The notes beneath the pieces were generated by a model. That model ran no database searches. It had not been told where the DNA came from and worked only from the letters and a program-made list of their open reading frames with translations. From the NCBI GenBank assembly GCA_948468385.1, contig CAOKHZ010000032.1, forward strand, positions 1 to 43,447: a stretch of DNA of 43,447 bases, read 5' to 3'. A program made the translations under genes and the position numbers. The stretch is from an uncultured Faecalicatena sp. Lineage in GTDB: Bacteria; Bacillota; Clostridia; Lachnospirales; Lachnospiraceae. Of this stretch, positions 1 to 6,527 are shown piece by piece. The stretch's first letter is position 1. Every line of letters begins with the position of its first letter.

Positions 1-76
1 TATCATACAAGTTTGCTCTTGTTTTGTATAGGTACGTACTATCTACCGTTTACTAATGATGTATTCCTTTCTATCA

Positions 77-115
77 CAAAAAGGCAACAAACTCCCTTTC
101 GGGAATTCATCACCT
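77..115 (-). terminator. Intrinsic terminator after the zinc-ribbon gene pair
   Basis: Read on the minus strand, positions 115 to 82 form a 15-bp stem closed by a GAAA tetraloop, followed by five U. Several pairs are G-U wobbles, so the stem forms only in minus-strand RNA, which fixes the direction. It lies about 120 bp past the stop of the gene at 233-754. Its surroundings match the terminator at 3203-3240. Bases 1-76 and 116-232 hold nothing else recognisable. Confidence 0.75.
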
Positions 116-232
116 ATCACTCAGAAAACCACCACATTGAAATATCTCTTAATCCCTTCCAGTTGAATTTGTGAAGTATACAAAAAGAAAACACGATATT
201 TCCGCCGGAATCCTCATCATTAATTAAAATCA

Positions 233-754
233 TTACTTGATTTTTTCCCACCCACTTTCATCATTCGTTCCATTCATCGTCAAATTTAAAATCCAGTAAA
301 CATTATATGGATAAGCGACAACTCGTTGTGCACATTTTTGTTTCTCTTCATTGGTAACTGCATTATTAGATTGTTCTATATACTGATTATATATACTTTC
401 ATACCCGACTTTGTTATCATCCAAATACACACATGCAGTTTCTTTTATTCCGTTTCCATAAAATTCAACTACACAACCTTGTTGTTCTTCATTATAATAT
501 ATATTTATTACATCAATGGAATAACCTAAATCCGTTTCAATTATCTTAGTCGCTTTACCTGCAGGGCTTGTTCCAGACAATAATAATTTCACAACTAACA
601 ATATGACTACAAATGCAGCAACACCGCCAACAACGGCAAATATTTTCTTATCACGTTTCTTCATATGAGTAAATATAAATCCACAATTAGGACATGTCTT
701 TGCCGTATCAGATACATTCTCTTTTCCACATTCAGGACATTTAATAAGTGCCAT
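233..754 (-). CDS. Zinc-ribbon, single-pass membrane protein
   Basis: A 173-aa protein of unknown function. It opens with a zinc ribbon (residues about 5-24; CPECG, then CPNCG). A basic stretch (KKRDKK) and one strong hydrophobic helix (about 38-60) follow, then a mostly polar, probably extracytoplasmic domain of about 110 residues. I chose the ATG at 754 because the zinc ribbon begins right after it and a GGAGGAA site lies 8 nt upstream; a longer reading to 808 has no comparable site. It starts 16 bp after the stop of the next upstream gene, which has the same layout (N-terminal zinc ribbon plus membrane helices), so the two are probably one operon and may act together. The family resembles the many zinc-ribbon-plus-helix proteins of clostridia whose role is unknown. 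Confidence 0.8.
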   Translation of the reverse strand: MALIKCPECGKENVSDTAKTCPNCGFIFTHMKKRDKKIFAVVGGVAAFVVILLVVKLLLSGTSPAGKATKIIETDLGYSIDVINIYYNEEQQGCVVEFYGNGIKETACVYLDDNKVGYESIYNQYIEQSNNAVTNEEKQKCAQRVVAYPYNVYWILNLTMNGTNDESGWEKIK

Positions 755-770
755 CTTTTGTTCCTCCCAT

Positions 771-1229
771 TTAGATTTCTTTGTTCTTTCTAATATCCTT
801 GATTCCAAACACCATCAGAAAAACACCTACACCGCAAGAAGCGATTGATTTAATCCTATAAGACCAAATCGCTCTTTTTGCATCTTCTGCCATATCCTTA
901 TAACCAGAAGCAATTTGACTATATCCATTTCTGAATATTCCACTACTGTATTGACTTGCCGTATTTGCATTTTGTTCATACCCGGCAACATATATGTCAT
1001 AATTCTCAACATAAAACTTATATTTACTATTAGTAATATTTTTTAAGGCAAAAACAAACAACATACACGCAAATACACACATAACAATTCCAATATATCT
1101 TTTCTTTTTATTTGAAATATCAGATACTGCTGTAACTTCTTTTTTCAGTCCATAACCACAATGTGGACACTTTACTACTGTATCTGAAATTTCCCTCCCG
1201 CATTCAGGACACTTAATCATAGCCATCAT
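771..1229 (-). CDS. Zinc-ribbon membrane protein with two helices
   Basis: A 152-aa protein of unknown function. Residues about 6-25 form a zinc ribbon (CPECG, CPHCG). Hydrophobic helices lie at about 45-63 and 125-143, with a polar Tyr/Ser/Asn-rich loop between, so both ends are probably cytoplasmic. Three possible ATG codons lie within ten bases; the GGAGGAA site is 6 nt before the first (1229), which I used, and 9 nt before the second (1226). It is the first gene of a likely two-gene operon with the zinc-ribbon gene at 233-754. A promoter candidate lies at 1457-1485, giving a leader of about 220 nt in which no other gene is visible. Confidence 0.75.
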   Translation of the reverse strand: MMAMIKCPECGREISDTVVKCPHCGYGLKKEVTAVSDISNKKKRYIGIVMCVFACMLFVFALKNITNSKYKFYVENYDIYVAGYEQNANTASQYSSGIFRNGYSQIASGYKDMAEDAKRAIWSYRIKSIASCGVGVFLMVFGIKDIRKNKEI

Positions 1230-1456
1230 GCAATTCCTCCCATATTACACTTTACACAAACCCCGTTTTCCACATTTTTCTACACAAACTGAGAATCTTG
1301 TTCCATCAATAAGGTAAGCATTCATCATATTGTTTCTATCATCAACATTGTATCCTATCTTATCAAATTATCTATGTCATTTAATAAAAAATCTTTCCTT
1401 AAATTCTTTCCTTTCCATGGTTTATGTATTAAGTACCTATCACATTTTTATTATCT

Positions 1457-1485
1457 ATTATATAAAATAGTGAGAGAAAAGTAAA
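1457..1485 (-). promoter_or_regulatory. Sigma-A-type promoter for the zinc-ribbon pair
   Basis: On the minus strand TTTACT (1485-1480) and a perfect TATAAT (1462-1457) are separated by 17 bp. It lies upstream of the gene ending its start at 1229 and just downstream of a direct repeat. The region is AT-rich, so chance matches are easier here than in the core of the window. Confidence 0.5.
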
Positions 1486-1496
1486 GGAGAATCTTT

Positions 1497-1526
1497 TATA
1501 GATTATAGTATCTATAGATTATAGTA
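1497..1526. repeat. 14-bp direct repeat upstream of a promoter
   Basis: Two identical 14-bp copies (TATAGATTATAGTA) at 1497-1510 and 1513-1526 are separated by 2 bp, a 16-bp period. They lie just upstream of the -35 element at 1480-1485, where an activator could bind. A chance product of AT-rich sequence is possible. Confidence 0.6.
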
Positions 1527-1586
1527 ATGAAATATGTGCATCCAAGTAAATAATTCAAATTTAACATTCTAACTATAAGTACATAT

Positions 1587-1682
1587 TTATATACTTTCAA
1601 CAAGTTTTATTGTATAAACTCTACTTGTAGTAGATATTTTTTCAATATTAGTTGAGCCACACATCGGACACTTGGACGCATT
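1587..1682 (-). pseudogene. Zinc-ribbon tail remnant after an in-frame stop
   Basis: Directly after the TAA stop of the gene at 1683-2210, the same reading frame continues and encodes a recognisable half zinc ribbon (KCPMCGSTNIEKISTTSR) before the next stop at 1587-1589. This sequence is typical of C-terminal zinc ribbons in Firmicutes, which normally continue to a second Cys pair; that second half is missing. The likely history is a longer gene that lost its tail by a stop mutation and deletion. Readthrough of the UAA is a less likely alternative. Confidence 0.55.
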
Positions 1683-2210
1683 TTACAATTTATCCCACCT
1701 GGTTTCAAAATCATTTCTCACTATATTTATTAGATTTTCATCAAATACTTTTATTGCAGCCATCCCGCTAATTGATTTAAATGAAAAGATTAATTGTTTA
1801 CTTGACAATCCATGAAGTCTTATTTTAACGTTTTCGCTCTTTTTAGTTTCAGCCGTAATTATATTAGAAAACAACTCTATTAACTCATCATCACTATTGG
1901 AATTTACAATAACTTTAAACTTAACCCCCTCCATAGATTTTTTTAATAACAGTTCATATAAATTATCAAAATAATTACTACATCCTACACACTGACCCCA
2001 AATCGTATCATCTTTTTTCGCGTCATAATACATCTGCTGCAGTGCATGTTTTAAAGACTCCCTGGTGGTATATATCTCAAAAAAATTTCCAATCCTCAGT
2101 AAATTCTCCGTATCCTTTTTATATTGCTTCACTTGCAACCTTATTGCGATAATTGATAAAATGATGGTAGAAATTCCAAATATAATTGCCAGTATCGTAT
2201 CTATAGTCAT
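1683..2210 (-). CDS. Membrane-anchored PLD-like domain protein
   Basis: A 175-aa protein with an N-terminal hydrophobic helix (about 5-25), a basic juxtamembrane stretch, then a soluble domain. The soluble part (a CVGCS segment, a VKFKVIVNS strand, a hydrophobic strand, then a final FETRW) resembles the core of phospholipase-D-like proteins that lack the catalytic HKD motif. No HxK is visible, so an enzymatic role is doubtful. It overlaps the upstream gene by 4 bp (ATGA), so the two are translationally coupled. Immediately behind its stop the frame continues into a zinc-ribbon remnant, so the ancestral protein was probably longer. The PLD-like assignment is a fold-level guess. Confidence 0.6.
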   Translation of the reverse strand: MTIDTILAIIFGISTIILSIIAIRLQVKQYKKDTENLLRIGNFFEIYTTRESLKHALQQMYYDAKKDDTIWGQCVGCSNYFDNLYELLLKKSMEGVKFKVIVNSNSDDELIELFSNIITAETKKSENVKIRLHGLSSKQLIFSFKSISGMAAIKVFDENLINIVRNDFETRWDKL

Positions 2211-3082
2211 ATCTTGTCCTTCCTTAAACTTTCGTTTATTCCTTCTAATTGCGCAGTCGTACCATTTTTATAGTCTCGCAACTCACCAACCGAAGCATAC
2301 CTTGAATAAGAAATGAGGTTTTCATCCATTTTCCTCGTATGGCTCTTAAATTCATCTTTATTGTATACAGTCATTGTATATTGACCTATTTCCGTATTAA
2401 ATGCTATTTCTAACGTATCACTTGATTCAACAATCGAAAATTCTTTCGAGTTAACACTAACGTCCTGACATATGACATTTAACAATTTAACCTTTTCACC
2501 ATTACTTCCAACAAGGTAATAATATGTAACTGCATGATCTTTGTTTTGAAAATTACCCCACAGCCAATAATCATAACAATCATGTATCAACCAATTTCCC
2601 CAATTATGATCGTGATACGCCCATCCCTTTAATTGTATACTTTTGTTCGAATATTGTAGGACTCCACTGAACGTTGAATGAGGAACCACTAACAGCCAAC
2701 TGTTGCTCAACCCCTCAATTTTATTGCCAAGTACTACGGATTTCTCATCAAATAACTCCGGCACTACTATTTTACTAATATTTAATTTTACCTTAATATT
2801 CTTCAACGCTAATGTAACCAATATCTCCTCATTAACCTTTTCTATATAAAATTCATCATTTTTAATACATAAACCATGCTCAAACATGCTTGTTTCTTCC
2901 AAATCAAATGACTGCTTAAAATTAATTTTCTCGCCCGACTCTTCAAGTATTGAAACGGAAACATACGATGCTTTTCCCAAGCCATACATGTCCGTTGGAT
3001 GTATTATGATATTGAATTTTATATTAGAAATAAAATGAAAATACCACCACTCAAAATCTGCCCCCCTATACCCGTCATCCAT
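2207..3082 (-). CDS. CrtC/AttH-like lipocalin-fold protein
   Basis: A 291-aa protein with the signatures of the CrtC/AttH family (hydroxyneurosporene synthase-like, two lipocalin-like barrels): an N-terminal EWWYF near residues 11-15, a central WAYHDHNWGNW segment and a nearby YWLWG. Carotenoid hydratases and the A. tumefaciens AttH protein belong here, but most bacterial members have unknown lipid or polyketide substrates. No signal peptide is visible, so it should be cytosolic. The ATG at 3082 has AAGGAGA about 8 nt upstream. It is coupled by a 4-bp overlap to the membrane PLD-like gene. No carotenoid or terpenoid genes are nearby, so the substrate cannot be guessed from context. Confidence 0.7.
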   Translation of the reverse strand: MDDGYRGADFEWWYFHFISNIKFNIIIHPTDMYGLGKASYVSVSILEESGEKINFKQSFDLEETSMFEHGLCIKNDEFYIEKVNEEILVTLALKNIKVKLNISKIVVPELFDEKSVVLGNKIEGLSNSWLLVVPHSTFSGVLQYSNKSIQLKGWAYHDHNWGNWLIHDCYDYWLWGNFQNKDHAVTYYYLVGSNGEKVKLLNVICQDVSVNSKEFSIVESSDTLEIAFNTEIGQYTMTVYNKDEFKSHTRKMDENLISYSRYASVGELRDYKNGTTAQLEGINESLRKDKI

Positions 3083-3202
3083 ATGCTTTATCTCCTTAAA
3101 CCATTATTGTACCAAGTCATTGGCGCGACTTTCGTTTGAACAAAATATACTTTCCTTTTTTTAAAAATAGTAACAGTTTTTCAATGCAAAAAAACTCAAT
3201 CA

Positions 3203-3240
3203 CAAAAAGGTAACAAATTCTCTTCACGAATTTGTTACCT
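3203..3240 (-). terminator. Intrinsic terminator downstream of cotJC
   Basis: Positions 3240-3208 form a perfect 13-bp stem with a 7-nt loop on the minus strand, followed by five U and then UG. It lies about 130 bp beyond the cotJC stop. It matches the terminator at 77-115 with compensating base changes. Confidence 0.75.
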
Positions 3241-3267
3241 ACTACTAAGAAATACCACCACAGTAAA

Positions 3268-3296
3268 ATATTACCATGGTTTACAAATTTTTACAA
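3268..3296 (-). promoter_or_regulatory. Promoter candidate for a very short transcript
   Basis: TTGTAA (3296-3291) and TAATAT (3273-3268) are spaced by 17 bp on the minus strand, with a TG extended -10. Transcription would start near 3261 and meet the terminator at 3240-3203, giving an RNA of about 60 nt. It could instead feed the gene at 2207-3082 by readthrough. Between 3083 and 3200 no further gene is visible. Confidence 0.4.
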
Positions 3297-3367
3297 TATA
3301 ATTTCACAATATTTATATTCAACATGTTTTATATTGAAAATCAACTTTCTAAAAAATCGTAACCAAA

Positions 3368-3982
3368 TTAGCACCCACAATCCTGCCGCACGTCAAATTC
3401 CGGGTTAATCGCATAGAAATTCTTGCTGTCCAAGTGCTCCTGCACAATCCTCAGGCTTTCACCAAATCTTTGATAATGCACGATCTCCCTCTGACGCAGG
3501 AACCGAATCGGGTCGCATATTTCCGGGTCGTTCGTCAAACGCAGGATATTGTCATACGTCGTCCTGGCCTTCTGCTCTGCCGCCATGTTCTCATGCAAAT
3601 CCGTTATGGGATCGCCCTTCGACTGGAAATAAGTCGCCGTCCACGGCGCCCCGCTGGCCGCCTGTGGCCACAATGCCAAGGTGTGATCCACATAATATTT
3701 GTCAAACCCGGATGCCTTTAACTGTTCCGGCGTCAAGTCACGCGTGAGCTGGTGGACGATAGCGCACACGATTTCCATGTGGGCCAATTCTTCCGTGCCA
3801 ATGTCAGTCAATATCCCGGTCACCTCGTTATACGGCATGGTATACCTCTGCGACAAATATCTCATGGATGCCGCCAGTTCCCCGTCCGGACCACCAAACT
3901 GACTGATAATGACCTGGGCCAGCTTCGGGTTCGTCTCCGAAATTTTCACCGGATATTGCAATCTCTTTTCATACAACCACAT
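3368..3982 (-). CDS. cotJC: Spore coat protein CotJC (manganese-catalase family)
   Basis: A 204-aa protein matching CotJC, a spore-coat component related to manganese catalases with a four-helix ferritin-like bundle. Metal-ligand-type residues are visible in the EELAHME segment (about residues 64-70), in HENMAAEQKAR (about 129-139), and in the late REIVHYQRF. The protein starts with the family-typical MWLYEKRLQYPV. The length fits the family. It follows cotJB by 3 bp, so the coat genes form one operon, and a terminator at 3203-3240 closes it. The role is deposition in the spore coat and possibly peroxide detoxification. The last residues (DCGC) are Cys-rich, as seen elsewhere in this operon. 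Confidence 0.95.
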   Translation of the reverse strand: MWLYEKRLQYPVKISETNPKLAQVIISQFGGPDGELAASMRYLSQRYTMPYNEVTGILTDIGTEELAHMEIVCAIVHQLTRDLTPEQLKASGFDKYYVDHTLALWPQAASGAPWTATYFQSKGDPITDLHENMAAEQKARTTYDNILRLTNDPEICDPIRFLRQREIVHYQRFGESLRIVQEHLDSKNFYAINPEFDVRQDCGC

Positions 3983-3985
3983 ATA

Positions 3986-4255
3986 CTAACATCCCCCTTC
4001 CTGCCATGGCCACGGATCTTGAATCCAATTCCATTTGTCTGCCTCCGAACAAACGGCGGTATCCACCGTCAACGGTCCAAAATGCTTCGCATATTCCTTC
4101 AAGGCCTCATTTCGAAGCTGGCTGTACTCCTCGAAACACTCAAGTGCCTCATCGTCACACGGATGCGTATCCAGATACAATTTGATATCATCTACGGCAA
4201 AGCTTACCTCGTTAATATGATGAAACAATTCTTTTCTGTTTGGACACTCGCTCAT
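3986..4255 (-). CDS. cotJB: Spore coat protein CotJB
   Basis: An 89-aa protein with the CotJB pattern: an N-terminal helical segment (FHHINEVSFAVDDIKLYLDTHP), a central LECFEEY block, and the family-typical C-terminus with WNWIQDPWPWQ. It is a small structural or accessory coat protein that works with CotJA and CotJC. Its start overlaps the end of cotJA by 4 bp (ATGA) and cotJC follows after 3 bp, so the three are translationally coupled. Confidence 0.93.
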   Translation of the reverse strand: MSECPNRKELFHHINEVSFAVDDIKLYLDTHPCDDEALECFEEYSQLRNEALKEYAKHFGPLTVDTAVCSEADKWNWIQDPWPWQEGGC

Positions 4256-4749
4256 CGATTACAGCCTCCTCTCCCCAAAAATGGCATATCCAACTCCTCA
4301 AAGACCGTCCCGACCTGCAACGCCTTGTGGGCACAATACAAGTCGCCCCAATCCTGCCATGGCACATAAGCCATGGCAAGCGGCATGCCCTCTAATTGAT
4401 CCTTATGGTGACAACCACAATCATTCTTTTCCTGACGCTCGCAGCCACACTCCCTGCTCTCCTGGCGCTCACAGCCACACTCCCTGCTTTCCTGGCGTTC
4501 GCGGCCGCACTCTCTGCTTTCCTGGCGTTCGCAGCCGCACCTTTCTTCCTCGCGGCGTTCACGACCACACGAAGTCTCGATGGCCACACGGCCACGTTGC
4601 TCCTGCCGGTTTGTGGCACACGCCGTCACTTCTACCCTCACGCTGTTTGCATCGGAACGCGGTGACATTCCATATCCATTGCGCATGGGACGCTGCTGCC
4701 GGTTCATGTTCTGTTGCCCATAGCGCATTTGATTCTGACAATTTGCCAT
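4252..4749 (-). CDS. cotJA: Extended CotJA with Cys-rich decapeptide repeats
   Basis: A 165-aa protein whose last 50 residues are a standard CotJA domain (LAMAYVPWQDW, then YCAHKALQVGTVFEELDMPFLG). CotJA is usually about 80 aa. Here the N-terminal half adds a Gln/Asn/Arg-rich stretch and five tandem 10-residue units (about residues 63-112) of the type CERQESRECG, rich in Cys, Arg and Glu. Such a segment suits cross-linking or metal binding in a spore coat, but that is inference. I chose the ATG at 4749: AAGGAG lies 8 nt upstream, while the ATG at 4767 would lie upstream of that ribosome site. First gene of cotJABC; a sporulation-type promoter lies at 4781-4809. Confidence 0.88.
   Translation of the reverse strand: MANCQNQMRYGQQNMNRQQRPMRNGYGMSPRSDANSVRVEVTACATNRQEQRGRVAIETSCGRERREEERCGCERQESRECGRERQESRECGCERQESRECGCERQEKNDCGCHHKDQLEGMPLAMAYVPWQDWGDLYCAHKALQVGTVFEELDMPFLGRGGCNR
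4414..4563 (-). repeat. Five 30-bp tandem repeats inside cotJA
   Basis: Five in-frame 30-bp units encode the decapeptides RERREEERCG, CERQESRECG, RERQESRECG, CERQESRECG and CERQEKNDCG. The three middle units are nearly identical in DNA, so unit number may vary between strains; the outer two are diverged. Confidence 0.85.
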
Positions 4750-4780
4750 CAAAAAAACTCCTTCCATACATTTTACAATA

Positions 4781-4809
4781 TATAGTATGGAAGAAGTTTA
4801 AAAAGTGTG
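4781..4809 (-). promoter_or_regulatory. Sporulation (sigma-K/E-type) promoter of cotJ
   Basis: On the minus strand CACA (4809-4806) and CATACTATA (4789-4781) are separated by 16 bp. This fits the sigma-K consensus (AC, 16 bp, CATAnnnTA) and also resembles a sigma-E -10. Transcription would start near 4773, about 25 bp before the cotJA start. The -35 overlaps the foot of the htrA terminator hairpin. B. subtilis cotJ is sigma-E controlled, so which mother-cell sigma factor is used is open. Confidence 0.6.
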
Positions 4810-4851
4810 TTATAGTGGACGACAAAATAATTTGTCGTCCACTATAACACA
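4801..4851 (-). terminator. Strong terminator of htrA
   Basis: Positions 4806-4826 and 4831-4851 are perfect inverted repeats of 21 bp with a 4-nt loop, followed on the minus strand by CUUUUU. It begins about 60 bp after the htrA stop at 4910 and isolates htrA from cotJ. The stem is long for a terminator; no coding function is visible. Confidence 0.85.
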
Positions 4852-4909
4852 TCCAGAAAATGCGCAAAATTTTTGCAAGGAAGTATCCGCGTTTACCATA
4901 ATATTTCCC

Positions 4910-6301
4910 TTAATCCGTGCCATCTCCCAGCGTGACCTCCACGGTTTCTTTTCCGTACTCCCCGTCACTCTGCGGAATGGCAATCGTCACCTCGACCGTC
5001 TCTCCCTTGGCATAATACTCCAGTTCCTTCTTGAGAGCTGTCATGCTCTCCACCCTGGTTCCGCCAATCGCGGTGATGATGTTTCCCTTTTGAATGCCCG
5101 CTTTTTCCGCACCGCCGCCTTTTATGACCTCTGACACGTAAACTCCCGTGGGCATGTTGTACCTCTGCGAACTCTCGGCAATCACGTCATACCCACGAAT
5201 GCCCAGATACCCTTGCTCACCCTCTTCAACCTTATGCTTGGTCTTCTGGTTCATGAGACTATGAATAATGTCCGACACGTCGCTAATTGGAATCGCGTAT
5301 CCCATTCCCTCGACTTTGCTGCCCGCAATTTTGGAAGAATTGATGCCAATCACTTCCCCGTTGGCATTCACCAACGCGCCACCGCTGTTCCCCGGGTTAA
5401 TCGCCGCATCCGTCTGAATCAATTTGACCGCGTCCTCGTCCACCATGTCCGTCGCCACCATGCTCTGCTCTGAATTCACCGTGCTGCTATTTACGTCCAA
5501 CGCGCTGATGACCCCTGTCGTAACGGACTGCCCATACCCCAGGGCGTTCCCGATGGCAATAGCCGGTTCTCCAACCTTCAACTGGGTCGAATCCCCCAAC
5601 GTCGCGACCGCGATTTTTGACATCGTGTCACCCGAAACAGACTGAAGCGGCACGGCAATCACCGCGATGTCGTGCTCCGAATCGCTCCCCTTCACGTCAG
5701 CCTCGACACTGGTCTTGTCACAAAACGTGACTGTCAACGTCTCACTTCCGGCAATCACGTGATAATTCGTCACAATTAAAAGTTCCTCTTCCGTCTGCGC
5801 GATAATGATGCCGGTTCCGGCACTCGTGCTGTTGTACTGGGAAACTCTTCCAAAAAAGTTCTGGACTTGCTGCACGCTCATGTTCGTGATGGACACGACG
5901 GAGGGCATCACGTCCTCCACAATACCGGACACGTCCGAAGTCACCACGCTGGAAGACCTTGTCAACACCGCGTTGCCGGCAATGTCCCCCGGATTCGTGA
6001 TGCCTGGATTGGTCGAGTCATCATTCCCAAGCAACCTATTGCCAATCATGTTCACCCCGAAAAACACACCTCCGGACACCAAGCCAAACAATACCGCCAT
6101 GCCCACAAACCTTACTAACTTCGGAACATGCCTCTTCTTTTTGACCTCCGCCTGCCTCGGCGGAACATACTGAAAACTTCCATATGTGCCACCGTGATTT
6201 TCATCCCGCGCTGCAGCCTCCTCTACAACCTCGTCCCGAAAACTGTCCTCTCCCCGTTGTATCTCCGGACCATAGTAGTGATATCGTTCATCCATAATCA
6301 T
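4910..6301 (-). CDS. htrA: HtrA/DegP-type membrane serine protease
   Basis: A 463-aa trypsin-like protease of the HtrA family, which degrades misfolded envelope proteins and often responds to envelope stress. Order of parts: a cytoplasmic acidic N-terminus (1-52), a basic patch (KKKRH), one transmembrane helix (about 64-84), a linker, the protease domain (about 125-345) and a C-terminal PDZ domain (about 355-455). The catalytic triad is visible: His181 (TNYHV), Asp211 (SEHDIAV) and Ser306 (PGNSGGAL). AAAGGA lies 4 nt before the ATG at 6301; the ATG at 6295 is an alternative. It is transcribed alone: glmS ends 226 bp upstream with a structured region between, and a strong hairpin follows the gene. 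Its promoter shares a motif with the cohesin gene at 8550. Confidence 0.93.
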   Translation of the reverse strand: MIMDERYHYYGPEIQRGEDSFRDEVVEEAAARDENHGGTYGSFQYVPPRQAEVKKKRHVPKLVRFVGMAVLFGLVSGGVFFGVNMIGNRLLGNDDSTNPGITNPGDIAGNAVLTRSSSVVTSDVSGIVEDVMPSVVSITNMSVQQVQNFFGRVSQYNSTSAGTGIIIAQTEEELLIVTNYHVIAGSETLTVTFCDKTSVEADVKGSDSEHDIAVIAVPLQSVSGDTMSKIAVATLGDSTQLKVGEPAIAIGNALGYGQSVTTGVISALDVNSSTVNSEQSMVATDMVDEDAVKLIQTDAAINPGNSGGALVNANGEVIGINSSKIAGSKVEGMGYAIPISDVSDIIHSLMNQKTKHKVEEGEQGYLGIRGYDVIAESSQRYNMPTGVYVSEVIKGGGAEKAGIQKGNIITAIGGTRVESMTALKKELEYYAKGETVEVTIAIPQSDGEYGKETVEVTLGDGTD

Positions 6302-6318
6302 TTCATCCTTTCCATCTT

Positions 6319-6347
6319 ATTATGATACACGGATTGCTTTATCCCAA
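6319..6347 (-). promoter_or_regulatory. Promoter candidate of htrA
   Basis: TTGGGA (6347-6342) and CATAAT (6324-6319) are separated by 17 bp. The block from 6350 to about 6320 aligns without gaps to 10063-10033 upstream of the cohesin gene; shared parts include GCGTTGG, AATCC and TGTAT. The resulting leader would be only about 10-15 nt, so the true start may lie elsewhere and the motif may instead be an operator. Confidence 0.4.
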
Positions 6348-6424
6348 CGCACTCCCGCAACCCGAAGCATCATGTCTTGATGACATCATAGCCGTTTTTT
6401 GTGATGAAACTGTGTTTATTCCAT

Positions 6425-6501
6425 GAAAAAACGTCGATTCTCGCAAACGCGACATGCACGGCACGTCGCCCCGACCAGTCACGCTCCCGATTGGCCGGGG
6501 C
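6425..6501 (-). terminator. Structured region after glmS, possible terminator
   Basis: After the glmS stop the minus-strand RNA can form a GC-rich 10-bp stem (6501-6492 with 6477-6468), an overlapping 8-bp stem with a 3-nt loop (6468-6461 with 6457-6450), and a weak final stem before six U (6431-6426). No single hairpin sits directly on a U run, so termination is plausible but not clear-cut. Confidence 0.4.
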
Positions 6502-6527
6502 AATTCACATAAAAACCTGCGTTTACC

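Noticed and set aside
3752-4369. Plus-strand open frame opposite cotJC and cotJB
   Set aside because: Antisense to well-known coat genes; composition is of the shadow type.
4757-4800. A 12-bp inverted repeat that could hide the cotJA ribosome site
   Set aside because: Its upstream arm coincides with the -10 of the predicted sporulation promoter, so it would not be present in RNA starting there. It is probably accidental or a DNA-level operator.
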